From assembly GCA_031425155.1 (NCBI GenBank), contig JANPIV010000048.1:124001-188000 (forward strand): 64,000 bases of DNA, given 5' to 3'. This DNA comes from M3007 sp031425155 (lineage in GTDB: Bacteria > Bacteroidota > Bacteroidia > Chitinophagales > Saprospiraceae). The position numbers and the translations under genes are program-made. This document shows, one piece after another, positions 50,768 to 60,700 of this stretch. Position 1 is the first letter of the stretch. Every line of letters begins with the position of its first letter. The notes beneath the pieces were generated by a model. That model was not told the DNA's origin. It searched no databases and saw only the letters and a list, made by a program, of their open reading frames with translations.

Positions 50768-52294
50768 TCATTTCCCCTTCCAAATTCTTCTGGTTTCCGC
50801 TCCTGCCCGCAGCACATACCAGCCCTGCGCCAAGCCCGTAAGTGGCCACGAAAAGGCGTCTTCCGCGCTGCGCCAGGTCTTCGTTTCTATCAGTCTGCCC
50901 ATGCCGTCATAGAGCGTTCCGTTTATTAATTGCCCCGCATATTCCGGCGCAGTACGGATCCACAAATGGTCGTTTACTGGATTAGGATAAATCTGGATAG
51001 AAAAACGGGTCTCGTCGGGCATATTTATTGCGGTTAATAATCCGGCGATCTGACTCAGTGTACTATCATGGCGTTGCAGCAGAAAAGGCTTGATGCCATA
51101 AGGCGTATGTCCATCCACGGTGGTCGAAAAACCATTGTGGAAATCGGTCATATCGTAACCATAGTCCAGCGGACGGAAAGGGTCGGTGGCAGCGGCGGGA
51201 ATAAGAATACCGTGCAGCACTTCAATGCGCGGAAAAATAGCCTGCGGCAGCGTGATAAAGCGGGTAATGCTGTCGAGATAATGAATATACTGATCGCGAA
51301 AAGCGGGCACCGCGAGCAGTTTGGTGGCTAACGGACGCGATTCGGTGGCATGTTGCCAGGCCAGGGCGTTGCGTTTGGCCCAATCCTTACCGAGCCAGTC
51401 CACGCCGAAGGTATTATCGGTATCATAAGTAATAAATTCGAAGCGTCCGGTGGCGGGATTATCATAGATGTAGTAGTTATTTTTATTATAAAAGTAGTCG
51501 TCCCAATTACCCGTTGCCACATCCAGCGCGAAGGCTTTCAGTACGGCGTTTACATTTAAAATCTGGCTGATTTGATTAGCGGAACTGGCATTAACGGGTT
51601 GGTTTAAGGCGGTAATCAACGCTACCAGGCGTGAATAATCGTCCGCTGTTTCATTAGTGCTGAGTTCGTAGGCGCGGGTCACGGGATCGTGGAGAATGCT
51701 CTTATACGACTGCGGATTGAGGCCGAGATAGCCCAGATCAGCCGGATAAGTGCATTTATAAAGATTGCCCTCATTATCGCCATAAGCGCGGGTAAGCCAT
51801 TGTTTATCAATCTCTTCGATATTGGTATAGAGACCGCGATACTGCTGATTGACATAGAGTTTTACGAAAGACGTTCGCCGCTCCGGCATACCGGCTTTTT
51901 GCCACACTTCATAGAAGAGTTTCTCCCGGATCATGGTCGGGTCATTGTGCGAACCATTCAGATTCAGTTTGCGAACGCCCTGGTATTCCCGTCCGGGCAC
52001 AAACGCATTAAAACTGATTTTGAAAGACTTTTTGGCGGCACTGAGCGATGTATTGCCCCGCAGGCGCAGACCCACCTGCGCGATGGTGTCGCGGTGCTGG
52101 CCGTCGTCAAAAATGAAACGCGCCTGACTATATTGGTCATTCACCAAATCATTCACGATATGATTGAACGTGGCCGCAGGTAAATCCAGATAGATAGAGG
52201 CTATTTTGCTATCATCATACAGTGCCGTGGATTGGGCAGGCAGGGAAGCGGCGGAGCAGATCGCCAGATAGAGCAGGAATACGAGTCGTTTCAT
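50768..52294 (-). CDS. CotH kinase-fold protein with T9SS sorting tail
   Basis: Exported protein of 508 residues with signal peptide MKRLVFLLYLAICSAASLPAQ. The CotH atypical-kinase domain runs from about residue 30 to 390, with RLRGNTSLSAAKKSFKISFN, RKLNLNGSHNDPTMIREKLFYEVWQKAGMPERRTSFVKLYVN and WDDYFYNKNNYYIYDNPATGRFEFITYDTDNTFG (metal-binding Asp region). The C-terminus is a T9SS sorting domain (FSIQIYPNPVNDHLWIR...GLAQGWYVLRAGAETRRIWK). CotH-type proteins phosphorylate secreted proteins; the target is unknown. Confidence 0.9.
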   Translation of the reverse strand: MKRLVFLLYLAICSAASLPAQSTALYDDSKIASIYLDLPAATFNHIVNDLVNDQYSQARFIFDDGQHRDTIAQVGLRLRGNTSLSAAKKSFKISFNAFVPGREYQGVRKLNLNGSHNDPTMIREKLFYEVWQKAGMPERRTSFVKLYVNQQYRGLYTNIEEIDKQWLTRAYGDNEGNLYKCTYPADLGYLGLNPQSYKSILHDPVTRAYELSTNETADDYSRLVALITALNQPVNASSANQISQILNVNAVLKAFALDVATGNWDDYFYNKNNYYIYDNPATGRFEFITYDTDNTFGVDWLGKDWAKRNALAWQHATESRPLATKLLAVPAFRDQYIHYLDSITRFITLPQAIFPRIEVLHGILIPAAATDPFRPLDYGYDMTDFHNGFSTTVDGHTPYGIKPFLLQRHDSTLSQIAGLLTAINMPDETRFSIQIYPNPVNDHLWIRTAPEYAGQLINGTLYDGMGRLIETKTWRSAEDAFSWPLTGLAQGWYVLRAGAETRRIWKGK

Positions 52295-52379
52295 GTAGCG
52301 AAGATCGGGAGAAATTCAAAACCTGCTGTTCTGCCAATACATTTTCGTAATATTGTCCGCAAAAACAGCGCGTATTATT

Positions 52380-52685
52380 ATGAAAATACTCTTTTGGCTC
52401 GGCCTGACGATCGAAGGATTGGCTATGCTCTACTATTTGTATCAGACCTGGATAATTTATTCCGGTCGCTCGATCTATGAGGAGTCTTATTACCCAGATT
52501 TGTACCGGCAAAATCTGATTCCGGCAGTCCTGTTGAGCCTGATTTTTTTCAGTGCTTTATCAGCCAGATTCTATTTTAATGCGCCCAAAGTAGCGACCTG
52601 GATTGTGCTTTCGCCGGTTGTTACTGCGGTTATAGCGGGCGTAGGAATGGTGGTCAGCAGTATGTTTATTAAAGATTGGAGGTAA
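52380..52685 (+). CDS. Small membrane protein, unknown
   Basis: Protein of 101 residues with three hydrophobic segments (about 1-22, 45-64 and 74-94). Between the first two is a tyrosine-rich polar loop (YSGRSIYEESYYPDLYRQNL). No family recognised. Start ATG at 52380 is preferred because it begins at the first helix. It is divergent from the CotH gene and convergent with the lipoprotein gene at 52691. Confidence 0.55.
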   Translation: MKILFWLGLTIEGLAMLYYLYQTWIIYSGRSIYEESYYPDLYRQNLIPAVLLSLIFFSALSARFYFNAPKVATWIVLSPVVTAVIAGVGMVVSSMFIKDWR

Positions 52686-52690
52686 TTTTA

Positions 52691-53371
52691 CTAATGTATT
52701 TCCAGTCTGTTAGGCAATGTCCAAATGGCCGACCAGGGCCGGACAATGCGCCGACGTTTTTCTCCTTTCCAGGAAATTCGTCCGTAGATGTGCTTCTGTT
52801 TAGTCGAAATAGACTTTACGGAATCAATTTGCAGATCAGTGTCCCAGCCTTCCGAGATAAAACATTTATTCAGAATGGCGTAAAAATCAAGACTGTCTCC
52901 CCGTACTTTCCAGACAGACACCACTGCCGACATATATTCGCCTTCGTCGTAAAGCGGATTAAATACAAAACCACTATATGGAAAGCCATTTCCCGAACCA
53001 TCGAATACGCCGCCAGTGTTGGCACAAAAATCCTCTTCCCGGCCATCCCATTTAGTTTTTGCCTTCATGGCATAACAGCCAAATCGTTGGGTTGGAACTG
53101 GATGCAGACCAATTTTTTGTCGTTTTATTTCTTGGTCATAACCAACGTCAACCGTACCCGAAAAGTCGGTTAAATCTTGTTTCGCCACCGTAAAATGCGC
53201 CGGAAACGGGAAAATATCTACGTATTTCTGCCGGACGGCTGGCACTGCCTGCACTGGTGTGGACGGAACGGGTGCTGGCAACGGAGGGGGAGGCGTCTGC
53301 TGACAATTATAAAAAATAATGGTAAATGTAAGAAGGGTTAGCCATTGCCAAATACGGATTGTAGTATTCAT
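52691..53371 (-). CDS. Hypothetical lipoprotein
   Basis: Predicted lipoprotein of 226 residues. The signal peptide ends in lipobox IFYNCQQ, followed by a proline-rich linker (PPPPLPAPVPSTP) and then a globular region with no family I can name. Conserved-looking elements include a cysteine in RFGCYAMKAKTKWDGREEDF and an acidic EGEYMSAVVSVWKVRGDSLDFYAILNKCF stretch. The linker suggests that it extends from the membrane. Convergent with the small membrane protein gene ending at 52685. Confidence 0.6.
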   Translation of the reverse strand: MNTTIRIWQWLTLLTFTIIFYNCQQTPPPPLPAPVPSTPVQAVPAVRQKYVDIFPFPAHFTVAKQDLTDFSGTVDVGYDQEIKRQKIGLHPVPTQRFGCYAMKAKTKWDGREEDFCANTGGVFDGSGNGFPYSGFVFNPLYDEGEYMSAVVSVWKVRGDSLDFYAILNKCFISEGWDTDLQIDSVKSISTKQKHIYGRISWKGEKRRRIVRPWSAIWTLPNRLEIH

Positions 53372-53420
53372 GGATTTCCGCTTTTTAAATTCAATTAGAA
53401 CCTGATGTTACGCACCGGAT

Positions 53421-53500
53421 ACGTTTACGAAACCTTTGGAGGTTTCGCAAACGCCACGTCGTCAACACGTTTGCGAAACTTCTTTTAGTTTCGTAAACGT
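53421..53500. repeat. Nested inverted repeats (two hairpins forming one larger inverted repeat)
   Basis: Hairpin A: GTTTACGAAACC (53423-53434) with GGTTTCGCAAAC (53441-53452). Hairpin B: ACGTTTGCGAAACT (53467-53480) with AGTTTCGTAAACGT (53487-53500). Each has one mismatch internally, but the outer arms of A and B match each other perfectly, as do the inner arms. Located between the MmcQ-like gene end and the lipoprotein gene start. Confidence 0.7.
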
Positions 53501-53518
53501 CACTGCAGTTAGAACATA

Positions 53519-53866
53519 TTATTCTACTAGTGTCGCCTGTATTTTTTTAGGCAATTTCTCCCGCACCAGTTCATACGCCTGTTTTAAATAGTGCTCCCAT
53601 TCCTGCGTGTCCAGACACTCAAAATCAGTCACTTGCACCCAATGAAATTTTGCCCCGCCGTAGGGCGCAGGCTGAATACCGGGCCGGTCGCACATTTCCT
53701 CCAATTCTTCTTCCCGCACTTTAAAAGCGGCTTTATCCAGATTTTTAGTGTTGGAAGAACAAAACACCTTGCCGGCGACCATAAAGCAAAGCTGGTCACC
53801 GTATTTAATGCCTTCACTGGTGCCGGGCAGCGACAGGCAAAAATCGCGCAATTTTTCGATGTCCAT
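53519..53866 (-). CDS. MmcQ/YjbR family protein
   Basis: Small protein of 115 residues of the YjbR family with a CyaY-like fold. Family hallmarks are LRDFCLSLPGTSEGIKYGDQLCFMVAGKVFC near the start, AAFKVREEELEEMCDRPGIQPAPYGGAKFHWVQVTD in the middle, and EWEHYLKQAYELVREKLPKK at the end. The ATG at 53866 (MDIEKLRDFC) is chosen because the upstream in-frame region covers a long hairpin. Its biochemical role is poorly known; DNA binding has been suggested for the family. Confidence 0.9.
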   Translation of the reverse strand: MDIEKLRDFCLSLPGTSEGIKYGDQLCFMVAGKVFCSSNTKNLDKAAFKVREEELEEMCDRPGIQPAPYGGAKFHWVQVTDFECLDTQEWEHYLKQAYELVREKLPKKIQATLVE

Positions 53867-53898
53867 TAGAATAGAATCTGAAGATTCAATCGAGATGT

Positions 53899-53960
53899 AG
53901 TGGTGGCATGGGTTCCAGTATTTTTTTCTTTGAAAATACACTGGAACCCATGCCACCACT
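53899..53960 (-). terminator. Long hairpin between muiA-like and mmcQ-like genes
   Basis: Perfect 21-base arms (53899-53919 and 53940-53960) starting AGTGGTGGCATGGG and ending CCCATGCCACCACT, with a 20-base loop. It lies 53 bases after the MuiA-like stop. No T-run follows on the leftward strand, so it may be an RNA-stabilising stem or repeat and not a classic terminator. Confidence 0.65.
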
Positions 53961-54012
53961 CTCTTCTTACAAATGATGTTACGTAAAGCCTGCAAAAAGA
54001 GGGCCCACAAAC

Positions 54013-55698
54013 CTACAAATTCCGCACCATCCGATCCTTCGGATATTTCACTTCATAACTGAATACGAGTTTTTTACTATCTTTGGAATCCAGTTTTAAA
54101 TCCCAGATCAATTTTCCGGTGTCAGGATTAAACCGTGCTTTGGAATATTCCAGATATTCTATTTTAATCGCGGCATCCTGTACGATGGGCATCTGGTCTT
54201 CCACAATCAACCGGATCGGCAGATTTTTCGTATTACGCACCGAAATTTCAAAGGTTTTAGTCACAATCTTCTGGTCATTCAGATTTTTTTCCTTGGATTT
54301 ATCTTTCACTTTAATGCGCTTGACCACAATACTTTTATCGCGCCCCAGATTAACTTGCAGCGTATCGCCAATGCTATTGGGATTCAAATGCGTTTGGCCA
54401 ACATAACTCCCGTCAAAATACACCCGCGCCGGGCCAGGTATTAAATTCATATCTTCCCAATCCGTCAGACGCGCCACCAGAAAAACGTCCGGGTCCAGTT
54501 TAGGTACCACCGTGTAATTATACATCGCCGGAATTTTACGCTCCTGAATCACTACATTATGCGGTTTGCCATCCGACTGAATCGTGTAAGGCAGACTAAT
54601 TTCATATTCTATACGTAACATATTTTCATTGACAGTCACATAGTCCGCCACGCCGTCTTTATCCGCAGCGTCTTCGGACATGACGACCACTTCATCTAGC
54701 GACTTTTCTGCCAGATTTACGCTGTTATAATTGTTCACGTTACCGGCTGCCGTTTTTGCCCGGTCGTCGCGGCCATAAGCAATTGGCACATCAAAATTCA
54801 GGTAGGTGGGCGTCAGTACTGGTTTGTCATTGGATTGATTAGGATTGCCGGAAGAGAGCGTCAGCATTACTTTCGACCAATCCAGGCCCGTATTCTGATA
54901 CACGCCCGCGTGATGATTCAGCGTAATTTCCGGGGAGGCTTTGGCGGCGCGAAGGTCATAGGAGGCCGTCCAGCCTGCTTGCGGCACAAAATAGTGAATG
55001 GTAATCTGGGTGGACAAGGCGCGCTCGGCCAGCACGGTCACGATGATCTGCGGCATCGGTTGCGGCGCGGTTTCTTCGCTCTCATAATTGCCGGACAGCA
55101 GCGTTTCCAGGGCCGATTTGCGACTTCCCAATTGGCTTTGGATCAGCGAAAGGCGGTATTTTTCGCGCTCGAGGTGCAGTAATTCAGCATCAATATCATT
55201 GAGCCGAAGGCGCAAAAAATCAATGCTTTGCGTAAATAAACGCAGGGAATCACGCTGCTGTTCGCCCCGCATCAGGCGGTTCTGCAGCAGTATCTGCCGC
55301 TCGGTCGCAAAGTTGTTGATGCGGTTTTGTATGCCCTTGGTGACGAAGCCCAGTTCGACGAGCGAATCGTTCACGGTTTTCAGGTCGCGTTCGAGTTTTT
55401 TGTGGGCCGGATCGGCGGTTTTGGGAACTGCCACGGCGTATTTCAGGTTGTAACGCACATCCATAATTACGGCGTCGCCGGAAATGGCCGCCTGCAACGA
55501 ATTTTGCAACAGGAAAGGAGAGACATTTTCAAAAATAATATCCGTTGTACCAGCGGCGAAATTGATCGTTTCGGTAGAAAAAAGTTCGGCACCCTGCGTG
55601 AAAACCGTGGCTTTTTGTACCGAGGTTTTGATGGTTTTTTCGCTTTGCGCAGCGACTAAAACGGGCAGAAAAAGCAAGAGGAAGATGGTGTGTTTCAT
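54013..55698 (-). CDS. Mucoidy inhibitor MuiA-like (DUF4139) exported protein
   Basis: Exported protein of 561 residues; signal peptide MKHTIFLLLFLPVLVAAQ. The N-terminal domain (VQKATVFTQGAELFSTETINFAAGTTDIIFENVSPFL) is the DUF4140-like part. A coiled-coil stretch follows (about residues 95-200, KLERDLKTVNDSLVEL...NDIDAELLHLEREKYRLSLIQSQL). The DUF4139 beta domain is at the C-terminus (YFVPQAGWTASYDLRAAKASPEITLNHHAGVYQNTGLDWSKVMLTLSSGNPN). Homologues affect cell-envelope or mucoid phenotypes; the precise role is not known. Confidence 0.88.
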   Translation of the reverse strand: MKHTIFLLLFLPVLVAAQSEKTIKTSVQKATVFTQGAELFSTETINFAAGTTDIIFENVSPFLLQNSLQAAISGDAVIMDVRYNLKYAVAVPKTADPAHKKLERDLKTVNDSLVELGFVTKGIQNRINNFATERQILLQNRLMRGEQQRDSLRLFTQSIDFLRLRLNDIDAELLHLEREKYRLSLIQSQLGSRKSALETLLSGNYESEETAPQPMPQIIVTVLAERALSTQITIHYFVPQAGWTASYDLRAAKASPEITLNHHAGVYQNTGLDWSKVMLTLSSGNPNQSNDKPVLTPTYLNFDVPIAYGRDDRAKTAAGNVNNYNSVNLAEKSLDEVVVMSEDAADKDGVADYVTVNENMLRIEYEISLPYTIQSDGKPHNVVIQERKIPAMYNYTVVPKLDPDVFLVARLTDWEDMNLIPGPARVYFDGSYVGQTHLNPNSIGDTLQVNLGRDKSIVVKRIKVKDKSKEKNLNDQKIVTKTFEISVRNTKNLPIRLIVEDQMPIVQDAAIKIEYLEYSKARFNPDTGKLIWDLKLDSKDSKKLVFSYEVKYPKDRMVRNL

Positions 55699-55769
55699 TA
55701 TTTTTAATAGTTTTGTCCAAGTGAGCCAGATAGATGCTCCTGGTGAAAAATATACATAAACACGAACCC

Positions 55770-56216
55770 ATGATTTTCAGAGAAGCAACCATTCAGGACA
55801 TTGACGATATAATGAACGTCCGATTTTCGGTGGTGGAAAATGCCTTGAACACGCCCGGTTTAGTCACCGAAAAAGATTGTGAAGAGTACCTTACGCAGCG
55901 CGGGAAAGGCTGGGTCTGCGAAATAGACCATAGCGTGGTCGGCTTCTCTATTGTGGACTTGCAAGCGCACAATATCTGGGCGTTATTTGTCCGCCCGGAG
56001 CAGGAAGCCAGGGGCATTGGTAAGGAATTGCACCGCCTGATGATGGACTGGTATTTTAGCCAAACCCGCGAAAAAGTGTGGTTGGGCACCGCGCCGGGCA
56101 CCAGGGCAGAAGTGTTTTATGGAAAAAATGGCTGGACCGCCGTAGGCACGGTCAATAAAGGAGAGGTGAAATTTGAAATGAGTTGGGAGGATTGGGAGCG
56201 AAGGAAGTTTAATTAG
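55770..56216 (+). CDS. GNAT family N-acetyltransferase
   Basis: Acetyltransferase of 148 residues. MIFREATIQDIDDIMNVRFSV is the GNAT N-terminus, WALFVRPEQEARGIGKELHRLMMDW carries the acetyl-CoA loop (ARGIGKEL), and VWLGTAPGTRAEVFYGKNGW is the C-terminal motif. Starts at the ATG at 55770. The acceptor is unknown. Divergent from the MuiA-like gene and convergent with the anti-sigma-like gene (3 bases apart). Confidence 0.92.
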   Translation: MIFREATIQDIDDIMNVRFSVVENALNTPGLVTEKDCEEYLTQRGKGWVCEIDHSVVGFSIVDLQAHNIWALFVRPEQEARGIGKELHRLMMDWYFSQTREKVWLGTAPGTRAEVFYGKNGWTAVGTVNKGEVKFEMSWEDWERRKFN

Positions 56217-56219
56217 TAT

Positions 56220-57011
56220 TTACCGCCACACCGACCCCAATTTCCCCTGCAAATCCTGCGCCTGCTCTTGATAAGAATGCCCCGTACGGTTCGCTAGCTG
56301 TCCCAAAAATAACAGAAAATCTGCATCCTTCGTTCGGCCAGCCGCCAGATAAGTCAGCACCCGGTTCCACTCCGCTTTTTCTTTAAATCTCGTTGGTCCC
56401 TGTTGGGCACTCAGCCCGAAAGCCGCGATAGCCAGGTCATATTGTTGCTGTTGCAGGGCGACGTGGCCGAGGTAATATTCGGCTTCGGCATAGTGGTCAT
56501 CATCGGGAGAAATATCGCCGAAAAACAGCGTGGCTTTGTTCAGATCACCCGCCATCCAGGCATCCAGACCGGGCTGGAGCGGGCGGTCAGCGGCACCGCC
56601 GGAGCGGAAGGAAGAATCAGCGGGCTTTTCATATTGCGCCGCAAAAAGGGCCTCGTCAGAGTACTGACTGTGCGCCCAGCGAACGCCAAACCAGCCGATC
56701 AGCAGCGCGACGCTGGCCGCCACCGCCAGCCGTACCCAGGTGCTGCGCATCTGTACCACCCGACCGCCCACGGGTGTGGTCACGGTCATGGGCGTCGCGG
56801 TAGCCTCCTCCTCGTTCCAGGTTTGCAACTGGCTGCGCAGACTATTTTCGATGCCTTGCTCGATCACGTCGTTCGTCTGCTGAAAGAGGGCCAAGGCCTG
56901 CCGCAGCTCTGCATTGGTCACCAGTTCGGACTCAAAAGCGGCCCGTTCAGCGGCGGACATGGTGCCCGTCTCGTATTCTTCAATGCGTTCGATGTAAAGT
57001 TCAATGTTCAT
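56220..57011 (-). CDS. Membrane anti-sigma-factor-like protein with C-terminal TPR-like region
   Basis: Protein of 263 residues encoded 4 bases after the ECF sigma gene. The N-terminus IEEYETGTMSAAERAAFESELVTNAELRQAL is the acidic zinc-less anti-sigma helix-turn pattern common beside ECF genes in Bacteroidota. One transmembrane helix (about residues 92-109, VRLAVAASVALLIGWFGV) precedes a periplasmic region containing TPR-like helices (AEAEYYLGHVALQQQQYDLAIAAFGLSAQQ). It probably holds the sigma factor at the membrane and senses an envelope signal. Confidence 0.75.
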   Translation of the reverse strand: MNIELYIERIEEYETGTMSAAERAAFESELVTNAELRQALALFQQTNDVIEQGIENSLRSQLQTWNEEEATATPMTVTTPVGGRVVQMRSTWVRLAVAASVALLIGWFGVRWAHSQYSDEALFAAQYEKPADSSFRSGGAADRPLQPGLDAWMAGDLNKATLFFGDISPDDDHYAEAEYYLGHVALQQQQYDLAIAAFGLSAQQGPTRFKEKAEWNRVLTYLAAGRTKDADFLLFLGQLANRTGHSYQEQAQDLQGKLGSVWR

Positions 57012-57015
57012 ATAA

Positions 57016-57609
57016 TCAGTATTTTAGCACTTTTTGCATTTCCGGATTTTGCTGCACCAGTTCCACCAGGCTTACGTGGCAGCGATATTTTGCTTTGCGG
57101 GCCATATCCGCACTGGAAAAACCGAGCGACGCCGCTATTTCTTCCATCGAATAGGATAGTTTCCACAGTTCCAGAATGCGCTGGCAACGTTCTCCCAATT
57201 GACCCAACAGGCTGTTCAGCAAGTCTTTACGCTCCTGGGCGATCATCGTAATTTCCGGCGTATATTCATCCGGCTCATTGGCCAGCACAGTCTCTGCGCC
57301 CTGCGTGGTATGCGCTTGCTTCCGCACCTGATTCATCCATAAAAACCGGCAAATAGAATATAAATATCCTTTTAGCGGTGCTTCCCCCCGGAACCGGCCC
57401 TCCCGAATATTGCGGTCGAGTACAATAATCCCCTCGTGGAACATATCTTGCCCGTCCTCGGCGTTTCCCTGTCGGTTGCGTACGAACTGAATCACCTTTC
57501 GTTTCAGCTCATTGTCATTGTAAATGGCCCGCAGGGCGGCCTGTCGGTTTTGCCCTCCGCTGTTGATGGCAGCGAGGAACTGATCGTCTGTCCATTGGCT
57601 GGTTTGCAT
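57016..57609 (-). CDS. ECF-type RNA polymerase sigma-70 factor
   Basis: Sigma factor of 197 residues. Region 2 is visible as KRKVIQFVRNRQGNAEDGQDMFHEGIIVLDRNIREGRFRGEAPLKGYLYSICRFLWMNQVRK. Region 4 is LLGQLGERCQRILELWKLSYSMEEIAASLGFSSADMARKAKYRCHVSLVEL. It is followed immediately by the anti-sigma-like gene and faces a divergent TPR-CHAT gene across about 110 bases, suggesting that the CHAT gene may be a target. Confidence 0.93.
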   Translation of the reverse strand: MQTSQWTDDQFLAAINSGGQNRQAALRAIYNDNELKRKVIQFVRNRQGNAEDGQDMFHEGIIVLDRNIREGRFRGEAPLKGYLYSICRFLWMNQVRKQAHTTQGAETVLANEPDEYTPEITMIAQERKDLLNSLLGQLGERCQRILELWKLSYSMEEIAASLGFSSADMARKAKYRCHVSLVELVQQNPEMQKVLKY

Positions 57610-57651
57610 ACATGTGTTTTGAACCGCGAAAACGTTCCGCGAAATGGAAAA

Positions 57652-57660
57652 TATTTTTGC
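57652..57660 (+). promoter_or_regulatory. -7-like element before the TPR-CHAT gene
   Basis: TATTTTTGC matches TAnnTTTG, about 60 bases before the chosen start at 57719. It supports that start over the in-frame ATG at 57644, which would lie upstream of the element. Confidence 0.4.
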
Positions 57661-57718
57661 TTTTTATCGCCGGAAGGTAAAGGTAGTGCGGGAAAGAGGA
57701 TTCATAAAAGTTGATAAA

Positions 57719-60700
57719 ATGCCGCGTTTATTTCATAACTTCCTGATATTCCTGGTTTTAACTACCCTGTTTTTGGGCACCAGCCAGACGATACCTGCCG
57801 ATCAGCGGGGTCATCGGCAGTTGCAACAGGCACGTATGCTGTTCGATTCGGCACAGTACGAGCAGGCTTTGCAACACGGTCAACAGGCCTTGGAGCAATG
57901 TCCGCCAGATGAACCGGCCGCCGGAGAATGCCTGCTTTTGCTGGGCGACGTTTTCCTGGAAACCGGCCAATGGGAAGCCGCTTATCAGCAGTATAGTGCC
58001 GCTCTGGTGATTTTTCAAAAAAAACTGGGTGCCAGCCACCTCTCTACTGCCGAGGCCATCAACCATTTGGGCGAATATTATTATAAAAAAAACGACTACG
58101 TGCAGGCCGAAACATACTATCGCCGAGCCCTGAAAATCCGGGAAGCGGCACTGGGGCCTGCGCACGAGCTGGTGGCCGACGGATACAACAACCTGGGCAA
58201 TTGCCGGGTCAGCCAGGGCGACTATGTGGCCGCCGTGAGGTTGCACGAAAAAGCCCTGGCCATCCGCCAACAAACCCTGCCAGCCAATCACCCCGATCTG
58301 GCGAGCAGCTTTAATAATCTGGGCAATTGCGCTTATTACTCCGGCAATTTCAGCAGCGCGTTGGGCTACTTTGAAAAAGCGTTGACGATTCGCGAAAAGG
58401 CCTTCGGCACCGACCATCCCAAAACCGCGCAAGTGCTTAATAATCTGGGCAATGTCTGCGCAGAACTGGGGCAGCAAAGCCGGGCCGTTGGGTACTACCG
58501 TCGCGCCCTGGACATTCGGATGCGCCATTTCAGGGCCCAACATCCCACCGTGGCCAGTACAATGGAGAACATCGCTGACCTGTATTTTGACAGCGGCGAC
58601 TACATCGCCGCACTGGATTTTTTTCGGCAGGCCCACGTTATTCAACGCACTATGCAGGGCGAACACTCGGCGGCAGCGGCTTCGCTATGGCATAAAATCG
58701 GCCTTTGCTACCAATATGAGGGCGATTTTGATCGGGCTTTGGCGCATCATCTGGCCGCTGAACCCACCCTTTTGGCGACTTATGGCCCGGCCCATCCGTA
58801 TATCGGCAGCTTATATAATAACCTCGGCAATTGTTTTTCCGGCAAAAAAAAATTCTCGCAGGCTACCCTGTATTACGAACGTGCGCTGCGGATTTTTCAG
58901 ATGACCAAACCCCGGCAAGATGCCAGTATAGCCTTGATTTACAATAATTTAGGCACCATATTTTTGGAAAAAAGTGAGCCTGACCGGGCATTGTTTTATT
59001 TTGAAAATGCCTTAAAAAGCCTGCAAACAAACCCGGAAACTTCTGTTTCCGAGCAAGCGGTTGCGTTGAAAAATCAGGGTCTGGCCCTGGAGCGGCTGAA
59101 TCGCTGGCCGGAAGCCCGCAGCAAGTTCGAGCAGGCCATGACGCTGGCCAACCACGCCGACCCGATCAGCCATACCGCGCTGCTCGATGCCTGGGCAACC
59201 GTGCTGTGTCGCCGTGGCATCCGTACCGACGATAACACGCTACTGCGCCAATCCATTGCCGCATTTGCCAGCGCGCGCGAGCGTTCGGATAGTCTGCAAG
59301 CCCTGCTGAGCAATCCCGGATCGCGCCAACGTTGGCTCGAGTTGCAGTTTCCGGCGCATACCAGCGCGATGGAGGCGTACTATTATTTATGGAAAAAAAC
59401 GGGCGACACCGGCTTGCTTGAAGCTGCTTTTGCCCTGGCCGAACGCAATAAAAGTTTGCAATTGCTTGAACATCTGCGTAAAGAACAGGCGGAGCAATTT
59501 GCGGGCATACCCGACTCGCTGCTTCGCCAGGAACGCTACTGGAGCGAAGAACTGAATCGCCGGGAAAAACTGCTTTTGGCGGAGCAAAAAACGGCGGACC
59601 ATCAGGCAGCAGAAATGGGCGTTGCCGAAGCGCGGCAGGCCCTGGCTGCATTGATCCAGCAGTTTGAAGACCATTATCCCAACTACTTTCGGCTCAAATA
59701 TGACCGCCGGACCGCCACGCCCGCCGCCATTCGCCAGCAGGTACTACAGGGCGATCAGGCGTTGGTGGAATATTTTGAGGCGGATACGGTGTTGTTTGTT
59801 TTTGTGATTACGCCCGGGGATTTTCGTTGCCTGCGACTAAAAAGCGACTCCTTGCCAGTACAAATATCCGGTCTGCGGCGCAGCCTGCAAGCCTACCCGG
59901 AGGCCGGAAAACGCGCCACGGTGGAGTTGGCCGCTGCTTTTTCCGAACGGGCTTACCAGATTCAGGAAGCCATTTTTGCGCCGGTACGAAGCGCTATTGC
60001 GCTGCCCCGCAAACTGCTGATCGTACCGGATGGCACGCTGGCTTATCTGCCTTTCGAGTGTTTACTGAGCGAGCAACCCACAGATAATCAGCAGTTTAAA
60101 AGCCACCATTATTTGCTTCGCGACTACTGCATCAGTTACGCTTATTCTGCCACGCAGCAGTTGGCACTGCTGCAACAGCCTGCCGGAACACGCCCTAAAA
60201 ACCTGCTCGCCGTCGCGCCAGTGTACGCGGGAAACAAGTACGGCTTGCGGCCCCTGCAAAATAATCGCCCGGAAGCCGAGGCGGTGTGTGCCTTGCTCGA
60301 TGGCGATCTGCGGGCGGGCACGGCCGCTACTGCACCGGCTTTTTTGCGGGAGGCCGGGCAATACCGCATTTTATTGTTGTCCATGCACGGCAAAGCCAGC
60401 AGCACGGTGGGCGACCTGTCTTACCTGGCGTTCAGTACGACCGCCGACTCGACAGAAAACCCGTTTTTATACACCCGTGATCTGTACACCCAATCTATTC
60501 CGGCGGATTTGGTAGTGCTCAGTGCCTGCGAAACCAGCGTGGGCGAGTATCGCCTGGGGCAGGGCGTGATCAGTTTGGCCAGGGGCTTTTTTCAGGCCGG
60601 CGCGCGCAGCGTGGCCGCTACTTTATGGAGCGTGGACGATGCCCGCAACGCGGAATTGATGCGGCTTTTTTTTCAACAAATTAAAAATGGCGCCACCAAG

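Noticed and set aside
53867..54010. N-terminal extension of the MmcQ-like protein
   Set aside because: This stretch is a 62-base hairpin plus leader; the family starts at the ATG at 53866.
56403..57251. Rightward gene opposite the anti-sigma and sigma genes
   Set aside because: Shadow frame: low-complexity Gly/His/Arg-rich sequence across two well-supported leftward genes.
57758..58666. Leftward gene opposite the TPR region
   Set aside because: Repetitive shadow of the TPR repeats, with no family pattern.
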